Origin: Salinimonas marina
GTDB lineage: Bacteria > Pseudomonadota > Gammaproteobacteria > Enterobacterales > Alteromonadaceae
Reading direction: 5' to 3'
Length of the DNA stretch: 64,000 nt
NCBI RefSeq assembly: GCF_015644725.1
Contig: NZ_CP064795.1
Location: 1,672,501-1,736,500 of the forward strand
Both the position numbers and the translations under genes were made by a program. Positions 34,926-42,598 of this stretch are shown one piece after another (positions within the stretch are counted from its first letter, which is position 1; the number at the start of each line of letters is the position of its first letter). The notes under the pieces were generated by a model, which saw only the letters and a program-made list of their open reading frames with translations, made no database searches and had not been told where the DNA came from.

Positions 34926-36134
34926 TTACGATAGGAAGTAGTTCGAGTTACCAATTGCGTGTGACACACTACCCATAGGCGTGATGCGATAGTTGGTACC
35001 GTGAATCTGGCCTAGAATATCCTCCAGTAAGTTGGAGTCAGCCAGTTGTTGGAACATGGTCATATAGTGCTGACGAAGATGGTTCATGTTATTAGCATGG
35101 CACTTGAATTCATCATGCACACACACCACTGGGAATGCCTTGTGCGCTAAGGTGAGTTCAATCAGCCTAACCAATTCAGGTAATTCATCCTCAAAGTCAC
35201 AATAAGCATGTTCCCCGGTTACCAGTAGTTCGGCCCAACGCAGTGAGACAAACTCACGGCTGTTGCTGCTTGCCGGCATGGGATAACCTTGTTCCTCGAA
35301 ATAAGCGTCAATCCCTGTCAAACAGGCTTCAAGGACGTACTCATCGTAGTTACAACGTCGGCTCATCTCACGTACCAGTAAGGCATCAATGCTGTGAATC
35401 ACATTGGCTGCAATGGACAGACCGGTTTCAGTACCTTGGTTCAGATCCACACGATGCGTGAAAGATGTACCATCCAGTTCATCAACACGGATACGGATAT
35501 CCTCGGCTTCCAATACCGGACAGACCGCGTGAAAGCCATCAGGCAGTACCCATTCGTGTTTCAGGGCATAGGGTTGCCAAGCATCCATTAAATGCTGCAT
35601 AGCAACTACTGCGCCCGGTGCCACAACTTTCAATGACTCATAGAAGGTAGCCAGCTCTTGGGTATCTTCACCAAAGATCTCTTTTGGTTTCATCTTTGAG
35701 CCGTAGAAGTGAGTCATCAGTGCCTCTTTCACACCTTTGCGAGCAGCGGTGAAGTGCATACCTAACTTCGCTAGCTTGGTATTCATTACATCGGTGACAT
35801 CGGTATAGATGTCAGCCCGACGATTAGGGTCAATCAACCCAGTGGACTCACATGTAACCTTACAATTCATCAACGCACCCATGATCTGGACACCGGATGA
35901 ACAGGCATCCAGTCCTACCATGAAGCCGGATGGTCTGCCTGCGTAGGCATCTTCTAAGGCAAACAGTGCAGCTTTATAAATAGCTGGTTCATCGGCATCA
36001 TCTACCAGTCCATGCAGTGCCTGCATGTCCTTGGAATCTACCCATTTGATACGGTCTTCAAACAGTTCTTTATCCAGACCAAAAGCATTGGCCACGGCAA
36101 TCTTGATGTACTCTACACCTTTGAATTCTTTCAT
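34926..36134 (-). CDS. T7-like RNA polymerase, C-terminal subunit (N4 RNAPII gp16-like)
   Basis: 402 residues, near the 404 of N4 gp16. Carries the catalytic motifs of single-subunit polymerases: motif A GLDACSSGVQ (D76), motif B TAARKGVKEALMTHFYGS (about 130-146), HSID-type motif (about 247) and motif C CVHDEF (D341). Lacks the DxxGR region, which is in the other subunit. Together with that subunit it would transcribe middle genes, as in N4. ATG 36134 follows GAGGAG. Confidence 0.93.
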   Translation of the reverse strand: MKEFKGVEYIKIAVANAFGLDKELFEDRIKWVDSKDMQALHGLVDDADEPAIYKAALFALEDAYAGRPSGFMVGLDACSSGVQIMGALMNCKVTCESTGLIDPNRRADIYTDVTDVMNTKLAKLGMHFTAARKGVKEALMTHFYGSKMKPKEIFGEDTQELATFYESLKVVAPGAVVAMQHLMDAWQPYALKHEWVLPDGFHAVCPVLEAEDIRIRVDELDGTSFTHRVDLNQGTETGLSIAANVIHSIDALLVREMSRRCNYDEYVLEACLTGIDAYFEEQGYPMPASSNSREFVSLRWAELLVTGEHAYCDFEDELPELVRLIELTLAHKAFPVVCVHDEFKCHANNMNHLRQHYMTMFQQLADSNLLEDILGQIHGTNYRITPMGSVSHAIGNSNYFLS

Positions 36135-36190
36135 AACTACTCCTCAATAGTTAGGCAGCAGCCGTAGCGTTAGCGACAGGCTGCGTGGGT

Positions 36191-36352
36191 TTAATTGGTT
36201 AGTTTGATAACTTCGGCGCCATTCCATCGACTGGCGACAGACTGGGCTTGTTGCGGTGAGGTATACTGCGTGGCAGTGGTCGGGTCATAGGTGGAGAACC
36301 CACGCCCGGCTACCCAGTACCTTCCTTCTGGAATGTAGACCACAAACGTCAT
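36191..36352 (-). CDS. Small protein inserted between the RNA polymerase subunit genes (53 aa)
   Basis: MTFVVYIPEGRYWVAGRGFS continuing to WNGAEVIKLTN*. Beta-rich with natural composition, no family recognised. It separates the two polymerase genes, which in N4 are adjacent. The ribosome site is weak. Confidence 0.55.
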   Translation of the reverse strand: MTFVVYIPEGRYWVAGRGFSTYDPTTATQYTSPQQAQSVASRWNGAEVIKLTN

Positions 36353-36356
36353 AATT

Positions 36357-36369
36357 CACGCTCTGCGTG
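36357..36369. promoter_or_regulatory. Hairpin CACGC-TCT-GCGTG between RNA polymerase genes
   Basis: A 5-bp stem with a 3-nt loop and the same GC-nnn-GC closing step as the early hairpin set. It is only 5 bases before the 53-aa gene start, so as a promoter for that gene it would give a leaderless RNA; it may instead be an RNA processing or attenuation site. Confidence 0.3.
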
Positions 36370-36374
36370 GCTTT

Positions 36375-37277
36375 TCATAACTCAATTACCTCTTTATCAG
36401 CGAATTCACATATCGCTTTTCTAAATTGATTACCCTGCGTTGATACATGGTATCCCTGAGCGTAGGTACGCCCCCGCATATCGACCTTGTGCGTCAGATG
36501 GAACCGATTACCTGTTTGAATCAGGTCACGGTACACCCGGTAAGACGCGGTGACGAAGGTATGCCATTGCTTGGCTACATCAACGTCCATATCCGGATCC
36601 TTAGGTACCTCTGATAAGCTGGTTAACACCCGCTTATTCAGACATAAGGGAATCCGGTTAAAGGTGTTGATAGTATCTAAACAGATATCACCATCATGGT
36701 ACGTACCCTTACCTAATATCATTGCTGATTTCTCGGTCAACAGGGCATTGTCGTAGTTGTGCTCCACTGTATTTGGGGGCACCACCATTGGTGGTAAGAA
36801 CTTAGTTTCATGGATAAACGTATGCGTCTGTTCATCCAGTTCAATGTTGTTACGGACCATTAGAATGCCGTACTCATCCTCTTTATACAGGTCGAAGAAA
36901 TCGAACTCTGTAATCAGGCCCATTAGTTCCGCGGCAGTAGTAATACCGTGAATCTTATTGTCCATTTTCAATGAACCGACTATCTGACCTACCACTGAGG
37001 AAATTTCAGTATCCCTCGTCAGGGTAGCGGTGACGCACAGTATGTCTTGGAGGACTTCCAGCATATCCCGCTTGGATAACTCCTCAAGACGTTGATTTTT
37101 AGTAGCGTAGTAGTCACCACGCAACCACTCACGTAAGCTATCTGCACAGCGTTCCATCAGGTCAATCATGGATTGATCATTAGTCAAATCATGCAGTATC
37201 CGTGCTTTAATGTTTCTCTTACTGAACGTCTTTTCGACATAGCGTTGGTAGGAATCTAAATCTATCATTGGCTTCAT
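36375..37277 (-). CDS. T7-like RNA polymerase, N-terminal subunit (N4 RNAPII gp15-like)
   Basis: 300 residues (N4 gp15: 269). The end carries the DxxGR motif of T7-type polymerases, KVDMRGRTYAQGYHVSTQGN (about 265-285), and stops 35 residues later, before motif A. In T7 RNAP the DxxGR to motif A distance is about 110 residues; here 35 plus 75 residues add up to that, so the split removes nothing. Its start lies 33 bases after a perfect GGA-loop hairpin. Confidence 0.9.
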   Translation of the reverse strand: MKPMIDLDSYQRYVEKTFSKRNIKARILHDLTNDQSMIDLMERCADSLREWLRGDYYATKNQRLEELSKRDMLEVLQDILCVTATLTRDTEISSVVGQIVGSLKMDNKIHGITTAAELMGLITEFDFFDLYKEDEYGILMVRNNIELDEQTHTFIHETKFLPPMVVPPNTVEHNYDNALLTEKSAMILGKGTYHDGDICLDTINTFNRIPLCLNKRVLTSLSEVPKDPDMDVDVAKQWHTFVTASYRVYRDLIQTGNRFHLTHKVDMRGRTYAQGYHVSTQGNQFRKAICEFADKEVIEL

Positions 37278-37302
37278 CCCGTTAGTCCCGACAGGGACAG
37301 GA

Positions 37303-37317
37303 GTGCGCGGAGCGCAC
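37303..37317 (-). promoter_or_regulatory. N4-type hairpin promoter candidate (GTGCGC-GGA-GCGCAC)
   Basis: A 6-bp perfect stem with loop GGA on the plus (template) strand, centred 33 bases before the RNA polymerase gene. Stem and loop geometry equal N4 early promoters read by the virion polymerase. A second small hairpin GTCCC-GACA-GGGAC follows at 37285-37298. Confidence 0.5.
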
Positions 37318-37334
37318 CTATCCCGTTAATTCTT

Positions 37335-37520
37335 TTAAGCTTGTTGTGCCCACGATGGCTGGCCATCTTCCGGCTTGACATAGAACACACTGGCCCACAT
37401 TTGACGACAGTGCTTACAGGTCACTGTGGCCTCATACGCAGAGATATCAACTTTATCTGAGGCGTAATAACCACACATGGTCTGTCGCATCGAATTACCC
37501 ACAAAGTGCTTGATTTGCAT
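37335..37520 (-). CDS. Small cysteine-containing early protein (61 aa)
   Basis: MCGYY and CKHCRQMW could form a zinc site. AAGGAAACATT precedes ATG 37520. No known family; its position next to the RNA polymerase suggests a takeover role. Confidence 0.6.
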   Translation of the reverse strand: MQIKHFVGNSMRQTMCGYYASDKVDISAYEATVTCKHCRQMWASVFYVKPEDGQPSWAQQA

Positions 37521-37539
37521 AATGTTTCCTTAAACAAAA

Positions 37540-37560
37540 AAGGGAGCCTTAGCCCCCTTA
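37540..37560 (-). terminator. Terminator
   Basis: AAGGG-GGCTAAGGC-TCCCTT on the minus strand followed by a T run, after the 40-aa gene. Confidence 0.7.
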
Positions 37561-37563
37561 CAA

Positions 37564-37686
37564 TCAATTAAATTGCAGTGGCATATTTGCCGGCAATTCT
37601 TCCATACACACAGGCTCATCAAAGCTGTCGGTATCCAGACTCTCAAGATGCTGTTCAACCCAGCTATCTAAATCCATTTCAAACAT
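37564..37686 (-). CDS. Small acidic early protein (40 aa)
   Basis: MFEMDLDSWVEQHLESLDTD then SFDEPVCMEELPANMPLQFN. Very acidic. GAGGATAGTTGAA precedes the ATG, the same leader as before the 37920-38300 gene. Acidic small phage proteins often mimic DNA or inhibit host enzymes. Confidence 0.5.
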   Translation of the reverse strand: MFEMDLDSWVEQHLESLDTDSFDEPVCMEELPANMPLQFN

Positions 37687-37713
37687 TTCAACTATCCTCA
37701 CAGTTGCAAATCA

Positions 37714-37738
37714 AAAGAAAGGGACACATGCCCCTTTA
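37714..37738 (-). terminator. Terminator
   Basis: AAAGGG-GCATGTGT-CCCTTT then CTTTT on the minus strand, after the 42-aa membrane protein gene. Confidence 0.65.
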
Positions 37739-37741
37739 ACG

Positions 37742-37754
37742 CCAGCTATGCTGG
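37742..37754 (-). promoter_or_regulatory. N4-type hairpin promoter candidate (CCAGC-TAT-GCTGG)
   Basis: A 5-bp stem with a 3-nt loop; the identical 13 bases recur at 39160. Lies 62 bases before the 40-aa gene and overlaps the stop of the 42-aa gene. Confidence 0.4.
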
Positions 37755-37874
37755 TAACAAAACACGAATAGTCAGCACAGCGCCAACAACCAACAGCCCG
37801 GCAATGATGTTCAAGTGCCAGTCTCTTAGTACAAATTTCTTACGAGGTTTACGATTCACATAATCATGTGGCAT
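37746..37874 (-). CDS. Small membrane protein (42 aa)
   Basis: A basic N-terminus MPHDYVNRKPRKKFVLRDW followed by one transmembrane helix NIIAGLLVVGAVLTIRVLL. AAGGAAAC lies before the ATG. The form is positive inside, helix, short tail; possibly an inner-membrane host-takeover factor. Confidence 0.5.
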   Translation of the reverse strand: MPHDYVNRKPRKKFVLRDWHLNIIAGLLVVGAVLTIRVLLPA

Positions 37875-37889
37875 GACTGTTTCCTTACA

Positions 37890-37914
37890 GAAGAAAGGGT
37901 ACCGAAGTACCCTT
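37890..37914 (-). terminator. Terminator with UUCG loop
   Basis: AAGGGTAC-TTCG-GTACCCTT on the minus strand followed by a T-rich tail, after the 126-aa gene. Confidence 0.85.
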
Positions 37915-37919
37915 AATGT

Positions 37920-38300
37920 TTATGCTTTAGCGAAGTGCTCACGAAGCTTATTGGTTGTTTCATCAGAAGAGGGTTTAGCAGGTTTAGAGGCACCTGAAAG
38001 GAACGAAGAAAAGTCCATTTCATTCGGGTCAGCGCGTTCTTCAAGATTGACTATTGAGTCAACACGAATTACTAAACCTTTTGCTTCTTCCGGGTTATCC
38101 AGTATCCAGTTATGCAATGCTTGCATTGCTGAACTCGGCTCATCAGAGCGGTATAACTGAGTACCGGTACGCGAAAGTGACACGCGCTGACCTTCTGAAT
38201 TCTCTACCACCAAGTTGGCGAAACCGTCTGCACGACGTGCATTTCCACGGTTACCAGTTGAAGAATTACGTACTGCGTTGTTGTTAGCTAATTTAGCCAT
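37920..38300 (-). CDS. Hypothetical early protein (126 aa)
   Basis: ATG 38300 (MAKLANNNAVRNSSTGNRGN) has GAGGATAGTGAA upstream; a longer frame to 38501 crosses a promoter-like hairpin and is rejected. Disordered N-terminus, then a mixed domain (VIRVDSIVNLEERADPNEMD). No family recognised. Confidence 0.6.
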   Translation of the reverse strand: MAKLANNNAVRNSSTGNRGNARRADGFANLVVENSEGQRVSLSRTGTQLYRSDEPSSAMQALHNWILDNPEEAKGLVIRVDSIVNLEERADPNEMDFSSFLSGASKPAKPSSDETTNKLREHFAKA

Positions 38301-38375
38301 TTCACTATCCTCATAGTCATTTATAGTTTGGGCAACAGACCGTTCTGCTATCCCGTAAATCGCGCTTTGCGCGAA

Positions 38376-38388
38376 CGTGCGAAGCACG
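38376..38388 (-). promoter_or_regulatory. N4-type hairpin promoter candidate (CGTGC-GAA-GCACG)
   Basis: A 5-bp stem with purine loop GAA on the plus (template) strand, 82 bases before ATG 38300. Stem length, loop length and central purine all match N4 early promoters. Confidence 0.45.
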
Positions 38389-38561
38389 TGTTTCGATAAA
38401 TGAGATGAGTGACCTTGACGATGGTAGATGACAACTGTAGGCTGAGCGCCGCGAAGCCCCGTGTAGTGTTTTGTTGTGTAGTGTAAATTCAATGAACTCA
38501 CTACTAGGTAGGATATATATACTTATATAACTATATAAATATAAAGAAAAACATGGAGCGA

Positions 38562-38574
38562 GTGGCGTAGCCAC
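38562..38574 (-). promoter_or_regulatory. Hairpin GTGGC-GTA-GCCAC
   Basis: A 5-bp stem with a 3-nt loop, enclosed in an outer GGAGC/GCTCC pairing (38555-38582). It sits in the AT-rich segment after the 67-aa gene, so it may be a terminator or a promoter hairpin. Confidence 0.3.
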
Positions 38575-38602
38575 AGAGCTCCATATAGATATATATAAGT
38601 AC

Positions 38603-38806
38603 TTATATACTACTTACTACATTACTTAATGACTGAAATACTACACTCACTTCTTCTAAGGTGAGTTCAATTGCAGTACCTATATCAGGTGCAATGTTCA
38701 GTGCCACCTTTGAGTAAATAGTGAGAAGTACTGAGGCCATAAATGCCACTACTACCAGTACCACTAAGACTGATAAATCAGTGAATATCTCATCTAACTT
38801 GTTCAT
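38603..38806 (-). CDS. Small membrane early protein (67 aa)
   Basis: MNKLDEIFTDLSVLVVLVVV starts a protein with one long transmembrane helix (residues 12-35) and a short C-terminal domain. Function unknown. Confidence 0.6.
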   Translation of the reverse strand: MNKLDEIFTDLSVLVVLVVVAFMASVLLTIYSKVALNIAPDIGTAIELTLEEVSVVFQSLSNVVSSI

Positions 38807-38828
38807 ACTAAATCCCATAAGTGAAATA

Positions 38829-38853
38829 GGGCTTACGCCTGACGGCTCAGCCC
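38829..38853 (-). promoter_or_regulatory. Stem-loop upstream of 67-aa gene
   Basis: Outer GGGCT/AGCCC with inner GCC-TGAC-GGC, centred 35 bases before the start, the spacing seen for the other hairpins, but the loop is larger. Confidence 0.25.
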
Positions 38854-38862
38854 ATTGATGTA

Positions 38863-39123
38863 TTAACCTACGTAGTTCTCATGTAGCGTGAACTTATCAG
38901 CTGAGTGAACTCCATCTTCAATAGCGTCATCAGTAACAAAGTTCCACTTAGCTGGGATAATCTCCTCATCACCAATGATGATGGTCAACTGACCACACGA
39001 TATATCTGGTAATGAGTAACGGAATGTACCCTCAGTCAATGTCATAACATGAGCATTCTCATGATGAGCACACTCGATGTAGGCAACACGTTCAGGTAAA
39101 TTCACTTGTTCTGCTAAAGTCAT
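38863..39123 (-). CDS. Hypothetical early protein (86 aa)
   Basis: ATG 39123 is chosen because GAGGA lies six bases upstream; ATG 39129 is too close. Contains a histidine/cysteine patch (IECAHHENAHVM). No family recognised. Confidence 0.6.
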   Translation of the reverse strand: MTLAEQVNLPERVAYIECAHHENAHVMTLTEGTFRYSLPDISCGQLTIIIGDEEIIPAKWNFVTDDAIEDGVHSADKFTLHENYVG

Positions 39124-39159
39124 GTTCATTCCTCAATAGTTTGATTAGCATTCATCACT

Positions 39160-39172
39160 CCAGCTATGCTGG
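39160..39172 (-). promoter_or_regulatory. N4-type hairpin promoter candidate (CCAGC-TAT-GCTGG)
   Basis: Identical to the hairpin at 37742; centred about 43 bases before ATG 39123. The next 250 bases upstream hold no gene. Confidence 0.45.
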
Positions 39173-39395
39173 TATATAGGGTGAGTATCGGAATGAGGTA
39201 GATAGATGGTAAGATGTAGGTGATAAGGAATTAGTCTGTAAGCTATCCCTGAGTCTCCCTGCTTAACTATCTACTATGAAGCTAAGGCTATGTACCAGAT
39301 ACATACTGATGCTGTCACAGTGGCATACAGGAGCGTATAAGAAGTAACATAAGAACTGTCTTCGTTGTTGTGTATTGTTGTGTTGTGTAGCTTTA

Positions 39396-39424
39396 AAGAA
39401 TAAAGGGGACCGAAGTCCCCTTTA
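39396..39424 (-). terminator. Terminator with UUCG loop
   Basis: AAAGGGGAC-TTCG-GTCCCCTTT then ATTCTTT on the minus strand, right after the 69-aa gene. Confidence 0.85.
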
Positions 39425-39425
39425 C

Positions 39426-39635
39426 TTACGATGCTTGGTCTACGACTTGTAGTTGGGCTAGAGCTTGGTCACGTTTGGCCTTCTCTTGGGCCATCTTGTT
39501 TTTCTCTTGGTCTTCCCAGTCATCGGCGTATGCGCGAAGTACACGGGTACCAGATGCAAGTGATTCTGCTGCGTCCTCTGCTGCTGTGAATAGAACAGAG
39601 ATAACGTTAAGACCTTGACGGATTTGCTTGATCAT
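39426..39635 (-). CDS. Hypothetical early protein (69 aa)
   Basis: ATG 39635 (MIKQIRQGLNVISVLF) follows GAGGAAATTCAC. A helical, alanine-rich middle and a charged C-terminal helix. Single-gene unit between a hairpin and a terminator. Confidence 0.6.
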   Translation of the reverse strand: MIKQIRQGLNVISVLFTAAEDAAESLASGTRVLRAYADDWEDQEKNKMAQEKAKRDQALAQLQVVDQAS

Positions 39636-39678
39636 GTGAATTTCCTCGATAGTTGATGTTGACGGTAGTGCCATTAAT

Positions 39679-39691
39679 CCAGCTTTGCTGG
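39679..39691 (-). promoter_or_regulatory. N4-type hairpin promoter candidate (CCAGC-TTT-GCTGG)
   Basis: The same stem as the hairpins at 37742 and 39160, with loop TTT. Centred 50 bases before ATG 39635. Confidence 0.4.
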
Positions 39692-39797
39692 GTATGTGTA
39701 GGTAGGGGGGTAGGTTTGCTCACAGAGCAAATTCACGGTAGTAATGAACTCGTACCTAATTATTAAATTCTCAGAAAAGTTGGCGTATATTATTTGC

Positions 39798-39824
39798 ACA
39801 AAAAAGCCCTCACATCGGAGGGCT
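39798..39824 (-). terminator. Terminator
   Basis: AGCCCTC-CGATGT-GAGGGCT followed by TTTTTT on the minus strand, after the 106-aa gene. Confidence 0.85.
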
Positions 39825-39843
39825 CGTATAATTCAGACTGTCT

Positions 39844-40164
39844 TTAACTATGCTTGAGTTTGTAGCCTTCAAGTTTCCATAGCGCATCTTCTGCGCTTTT
39901 GGTAGCATTAACTAAAGCAACTTTACGTCCTATTTCTTCATCGAAGTTTTCAGGACTAACACACGCAGAGTATTCCAACGCGAGTGTGAACCCGGTAGTG
40001 TCAATCGCTGTGCATACCGTGGTAGTTGTGTTGGGGACTATCCAATATTCAAAACGCAATGTTTTGAGTTTAGCTTGAATATCCTCGTATCTGATTCTCT
40101 TGGCTTCTAGGCCTTTCTCTTGAATTTCCTGTTCGATGTTTTGATCAAAGTTACTTTCAGACAT
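39844..40164 (-). CDS. Hypothetical early protein (106 aa)
   Basis: First leftward gene of the early block. MSESNFDQNIEQEIQEKGLE, a coiled-coil start, then a beta-rich domain. The 112-base gap to the rightward terminase gene holds GGTGC-TAGAAAC-GCACC (40195-40211) and AGTGTTT-CTAA-AAACACT, which may act in divergent transcription. Confidence 0.6.
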   Translation of the reverse strand: MSESNFDQNIEQEIQEKGLEAKRIRYEDIQAKLKTLRFEYWIVPNTTTTVCTAIDTTGFTLALEYSACVSPENFDEEIGRKVALVNATKSAEDALWKLEGYKLKHS

Positions 40165-40276
40165 GGTTTCTCTCTCGGGGATTTAAGAATAGGTGGTGCT
40201 AGAAACGCACCGGAAGGAGTCGTCATACTATACCAGTGTTTCTAAAAACACTAGTCCCACCTAAAAGTATCCCTTC

Positions 40277-40975
40277 ATGACTCAACTTACCGTAGATGAA
40301 ATAAAGTCTGCGCTGCCAGACAACTTTAAAAAGAGTATTAATCAGCAATTGATTGATGGTATTAATGCCACGATCAGTGACCCTGAGATGTACGAGCAGT
40401 ATCGTGACAACCTTGTGAGCTATACCCATGTGTTAAAGACGGGGAAGTTCAAGATAACCAATTACCTGGATGCAGTACGGTATGTCAGTTATAAGCTGAT
40501 GAACCAAACCAATATTCAGGCTTACTCCAATACCTTCCCTGACAAAATAGCCCGGTTTAACGCCCAGGGTGTTTCCTCAAAAGACGTAGCCAGTTATGTC
40601 ACGGCCTATAACAAATCCAAGTTAGTTAACCTGATACTTGAGCAGACCTTGGTTCCGACCTGGGTACTAAACCAGGACTTATATCAACGTGCATTGAATG
40701 TGCAGGCTGACCTGATGCTCAATGCCCGAAGTGAGAAGGTGCGCTCTGATGCTGCGAACAGCATCCTCACGCAACTCAAACAACCTGAGAAACAGAAGAT
40801 TGAACTGGATATTGGTGTCAAAGAAGACAGCGTTATCGAGCAATTGAAGTTACGCACCGCTGAGCTTGCAGCCCAGCAGCGTATGTTGATACAGGCCGGC
40901 GCCACAAATGCACAGGAAGTCGCTCATTCAAAGATTATCGACAACGTGGAATACACGGAGGTTGATGATGAGTAA
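40277..40975 (+). CDS. Terminase small subunit (N4 gp69-like)
   Basis: 232 residues, mostly helical, ending in an acidic tail (KIIDNVEYTEVDDE). It precedes and overlaps the large terminase gene, the position of N4 gp69. It would recognise phage DNA ends for packaging. First gene of the rightward late block. Confidence 0.78.
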   Translation: MTQLTVDEIKSALPDNFKKSINQQLIDGINATISDPEMYEQYRDNLVSYTHVLKTGKFKITNYLDAVRYVSYKLMNQTNIQAYSNTFPDKIARFNAQGVSSKDVASYVTAYNKSKLVNLILEQTLVPTWVLNQDLYQRALNVQADLMLNARSEKVRSDAANSILTQLKQPEKQKIELDIGVKEDSVIEQLKLRTAELAAQQRMLIQAGATNAQEVAHSKIIDNVEYTEVDDE

Positions 40976-42581
40976 TGGCGTTGCTCAAGCATTAGAAGAT
41001 ACCCGACTTAAGGTTGAGGATTACCTGAACAACGTGGATTACTCCATGAAGCCCGGGTATGTGCCCTCCGACTTTGCCCTGGAGTTTGTAAGCTTTATTA
41101 AGCTGGTGAATGGGGCAGAAGGGGAGGAAAACTTAACCCCGCTGGTTCACTACTACATGCTGGATACCATTACTCAGGGAGGGACCCGGATTGCCAATCT
41201 GTGTCACCGGGGTATTGCGAAAACCACTGTAATGGGTGAGTACCTGTTTTTATACATCGCGGTGTATGGGACGTTGCCGGGATTCGGCAAGGTTGACCTG
41301 GCGCTGTATGTATCTGACTCCATTGATAATGGTGTGAAGAACATGCGGAAGAACCTGGAGTACCGCCGGGAAAACTCTGACTTTCTGAAAGAGATGATTC
41401 CGACTACCCGGTTTACCGATATCCGCTGGGAATTTGTGAACGCGTCAGGCGAGAAATTCATTATCAAAGGTTATGGTGCTAAGACCGGAGTACGGGGCGC
41501 CAAAGAGATGGGTAAGCGGCCTCAACTGGCGGTACTGGATGACTTGTTTTCCGATGAAGATGCCAAGTCACCGACCATTATTGAGAACGTCGAAGCCACG
41601 ATATACAAAGCGGTAACCTACGCCCTGCACCCTAAACACAACATGATCATCTGGTCAGGTACACCGTTCAACGCCAAAGATCCGCTTTACAAGGCCGTTG
41701 AGTCAGGTGCCTGGAAGGTGAATGTGTTTCCAGTGTGTGAGCAGTTCCCCTGTAGCCGGGAGGAGTTCCGCGGGTCCTGGCCGGACCGCTTCACCTATGA
41801 CTATGTGAAAGAGCAATACGATATTGCGGTGAAACTGGGTAAAGCCGACACGTTTAACCAGGAACTGATGCTTCGGATTATGTCGGATGAAGACCGGCTA
41901 ATCGCAGATAACGATATTCGCTGGTACCGGCTACAGAGTGTCCTGGCTAACCGAGCCCGGTTTAACTTCTATATCACGACGGACTTTGCAACGTCTGAAC
42001 GGACCAGTGCCGATTACTCAGTAATCAGTGTGTGGGCGCTCAACAGCCAGGGTGACTGGTTCTGGGTAGATGGGGTGGTTAGGCGCCAGCTCATGGACAA
42101 AAACATTAATGATTTGTTCCGTTTGGCTCAGGTGTACCGGCCCCAGGAAGTCGGTGTGGAGGTAAGTGGCCAGCAGGGTGGTTTTGTTCAGTGGATACAA
42201 GATCAGATGCTAACCCGCAATATCTTCTTCCCCTTGGCTTCTGAGAACAATAACGGGAACCCCGGCATACGACCGAATACCCAAAAGATGGTGCGCTTTA
42301 ATACCATCCTGCCTATGTTCAAAATGGGCAAGATCTTTTTCCCCCAAGAGCGAAAGGACAGCACTGAATTGCGTGAAGCAATGGATGAGTTGACCCTAGC
42401 CTCAAAAGGCGGCTTTAAGTCGAAACACGACGACTTTATAGATACCGTGTCGATGCTCAGTGTCCTGAATACCTGGCGACCTTCTGAGGACATTACACTG
42501 TCTCAGCAGGATGGTTCAGATATATGGGGCCACGAGGCAGAAGACGAAGACACCTCCCGCCTTGATTCCTACATCGTGTAA
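40968..42581 (+). CDS. Terminase large subunit (N4 gp68-like)
   Basis: 537 residues. ATPase: Walker A-like CHRGIAKTTVMGEY, Walker B QLAVLDDLFSDED. Nuclease: FYITTDFATSERTSADYSVISVW and KHDDFIDTVSML supply acidic ligands. ATG 40968 lies six bases after GGAGG; one codon upstream is another ATG. Powers genome packaging into procapsids. Confidence 0.93.
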   Translation: MSNGVAQALEDTRLKVEDYLNNVDYSMKPGYVPSDFALEFVSFIKLVNGAEGEENLTPLVHYYMLDTITQGGTRIANLCHRGIAKTTVMGEYLFLYIAVYGTLPGFGKVDLALYVSDSIDNGVKNMRKNLEYRRENSDFLKEMIPTTRFTDIRWEFVNASGEKFIIKGYGAKTGVRGAKEMGKRPQLAVLDDLFSDEDAKSPTIIENVEATIYKAVTYALHPKHNMIIWSGTPFNAKDPLYKAVESGAWKVNVFPVCEQFPCSREEFRGSWPDRFTYDYVKEQYDIAVKLGKADTFNQELMLRIMSDEDRLIADNDIRWYRLQSVLANRARFNFYITTDFATSERTSADYSVISVWALNSQGDWFWVDGVVRRQLMDKNINDLFRLAQVYRPQEVGVEVSGQQGGFVQWIQDQMLTRNIFFPLASENNNGNPGIRPNTQKMVRFNTILPMFKMGKIFFPQERKDSTELREAMDELTLASKGGFKSKHDDFIDTVSMLSVLNTWRPSEDITLSQQDGSDIWGHEAEDEDTSRLDSYIV

Positions 42582-42598
42582 CCTACCGAGAACCCTCC

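Larger units (their letters stand above)
38301..38602. other. Early-region control segment, AT-rich, with two hairpins
   Basis: No gene seen. Contains hairpins at 38376 and 38562 and a run of alternating A/T between 38505 and 38550 (TATATATACTTATATAACTA), followed by a near mirror at 38585-38615. The low melting stability and repeats fit a replication or transcription entry site. Confidence 0.4.

Noticed and set aside
37920..38501. Longer version of the 126-aa early gene (193 codons)
   Set aside because: The extra N-terminus crosses a hairpin promoter candidate and has no ribosome site; ATG 38300 has a strong one.
38376..39691. CRISPR array
   Set aside because: The repeated hairpins are 13-mers at irregular distances of hundreds of bases, without spacers of fixed size.
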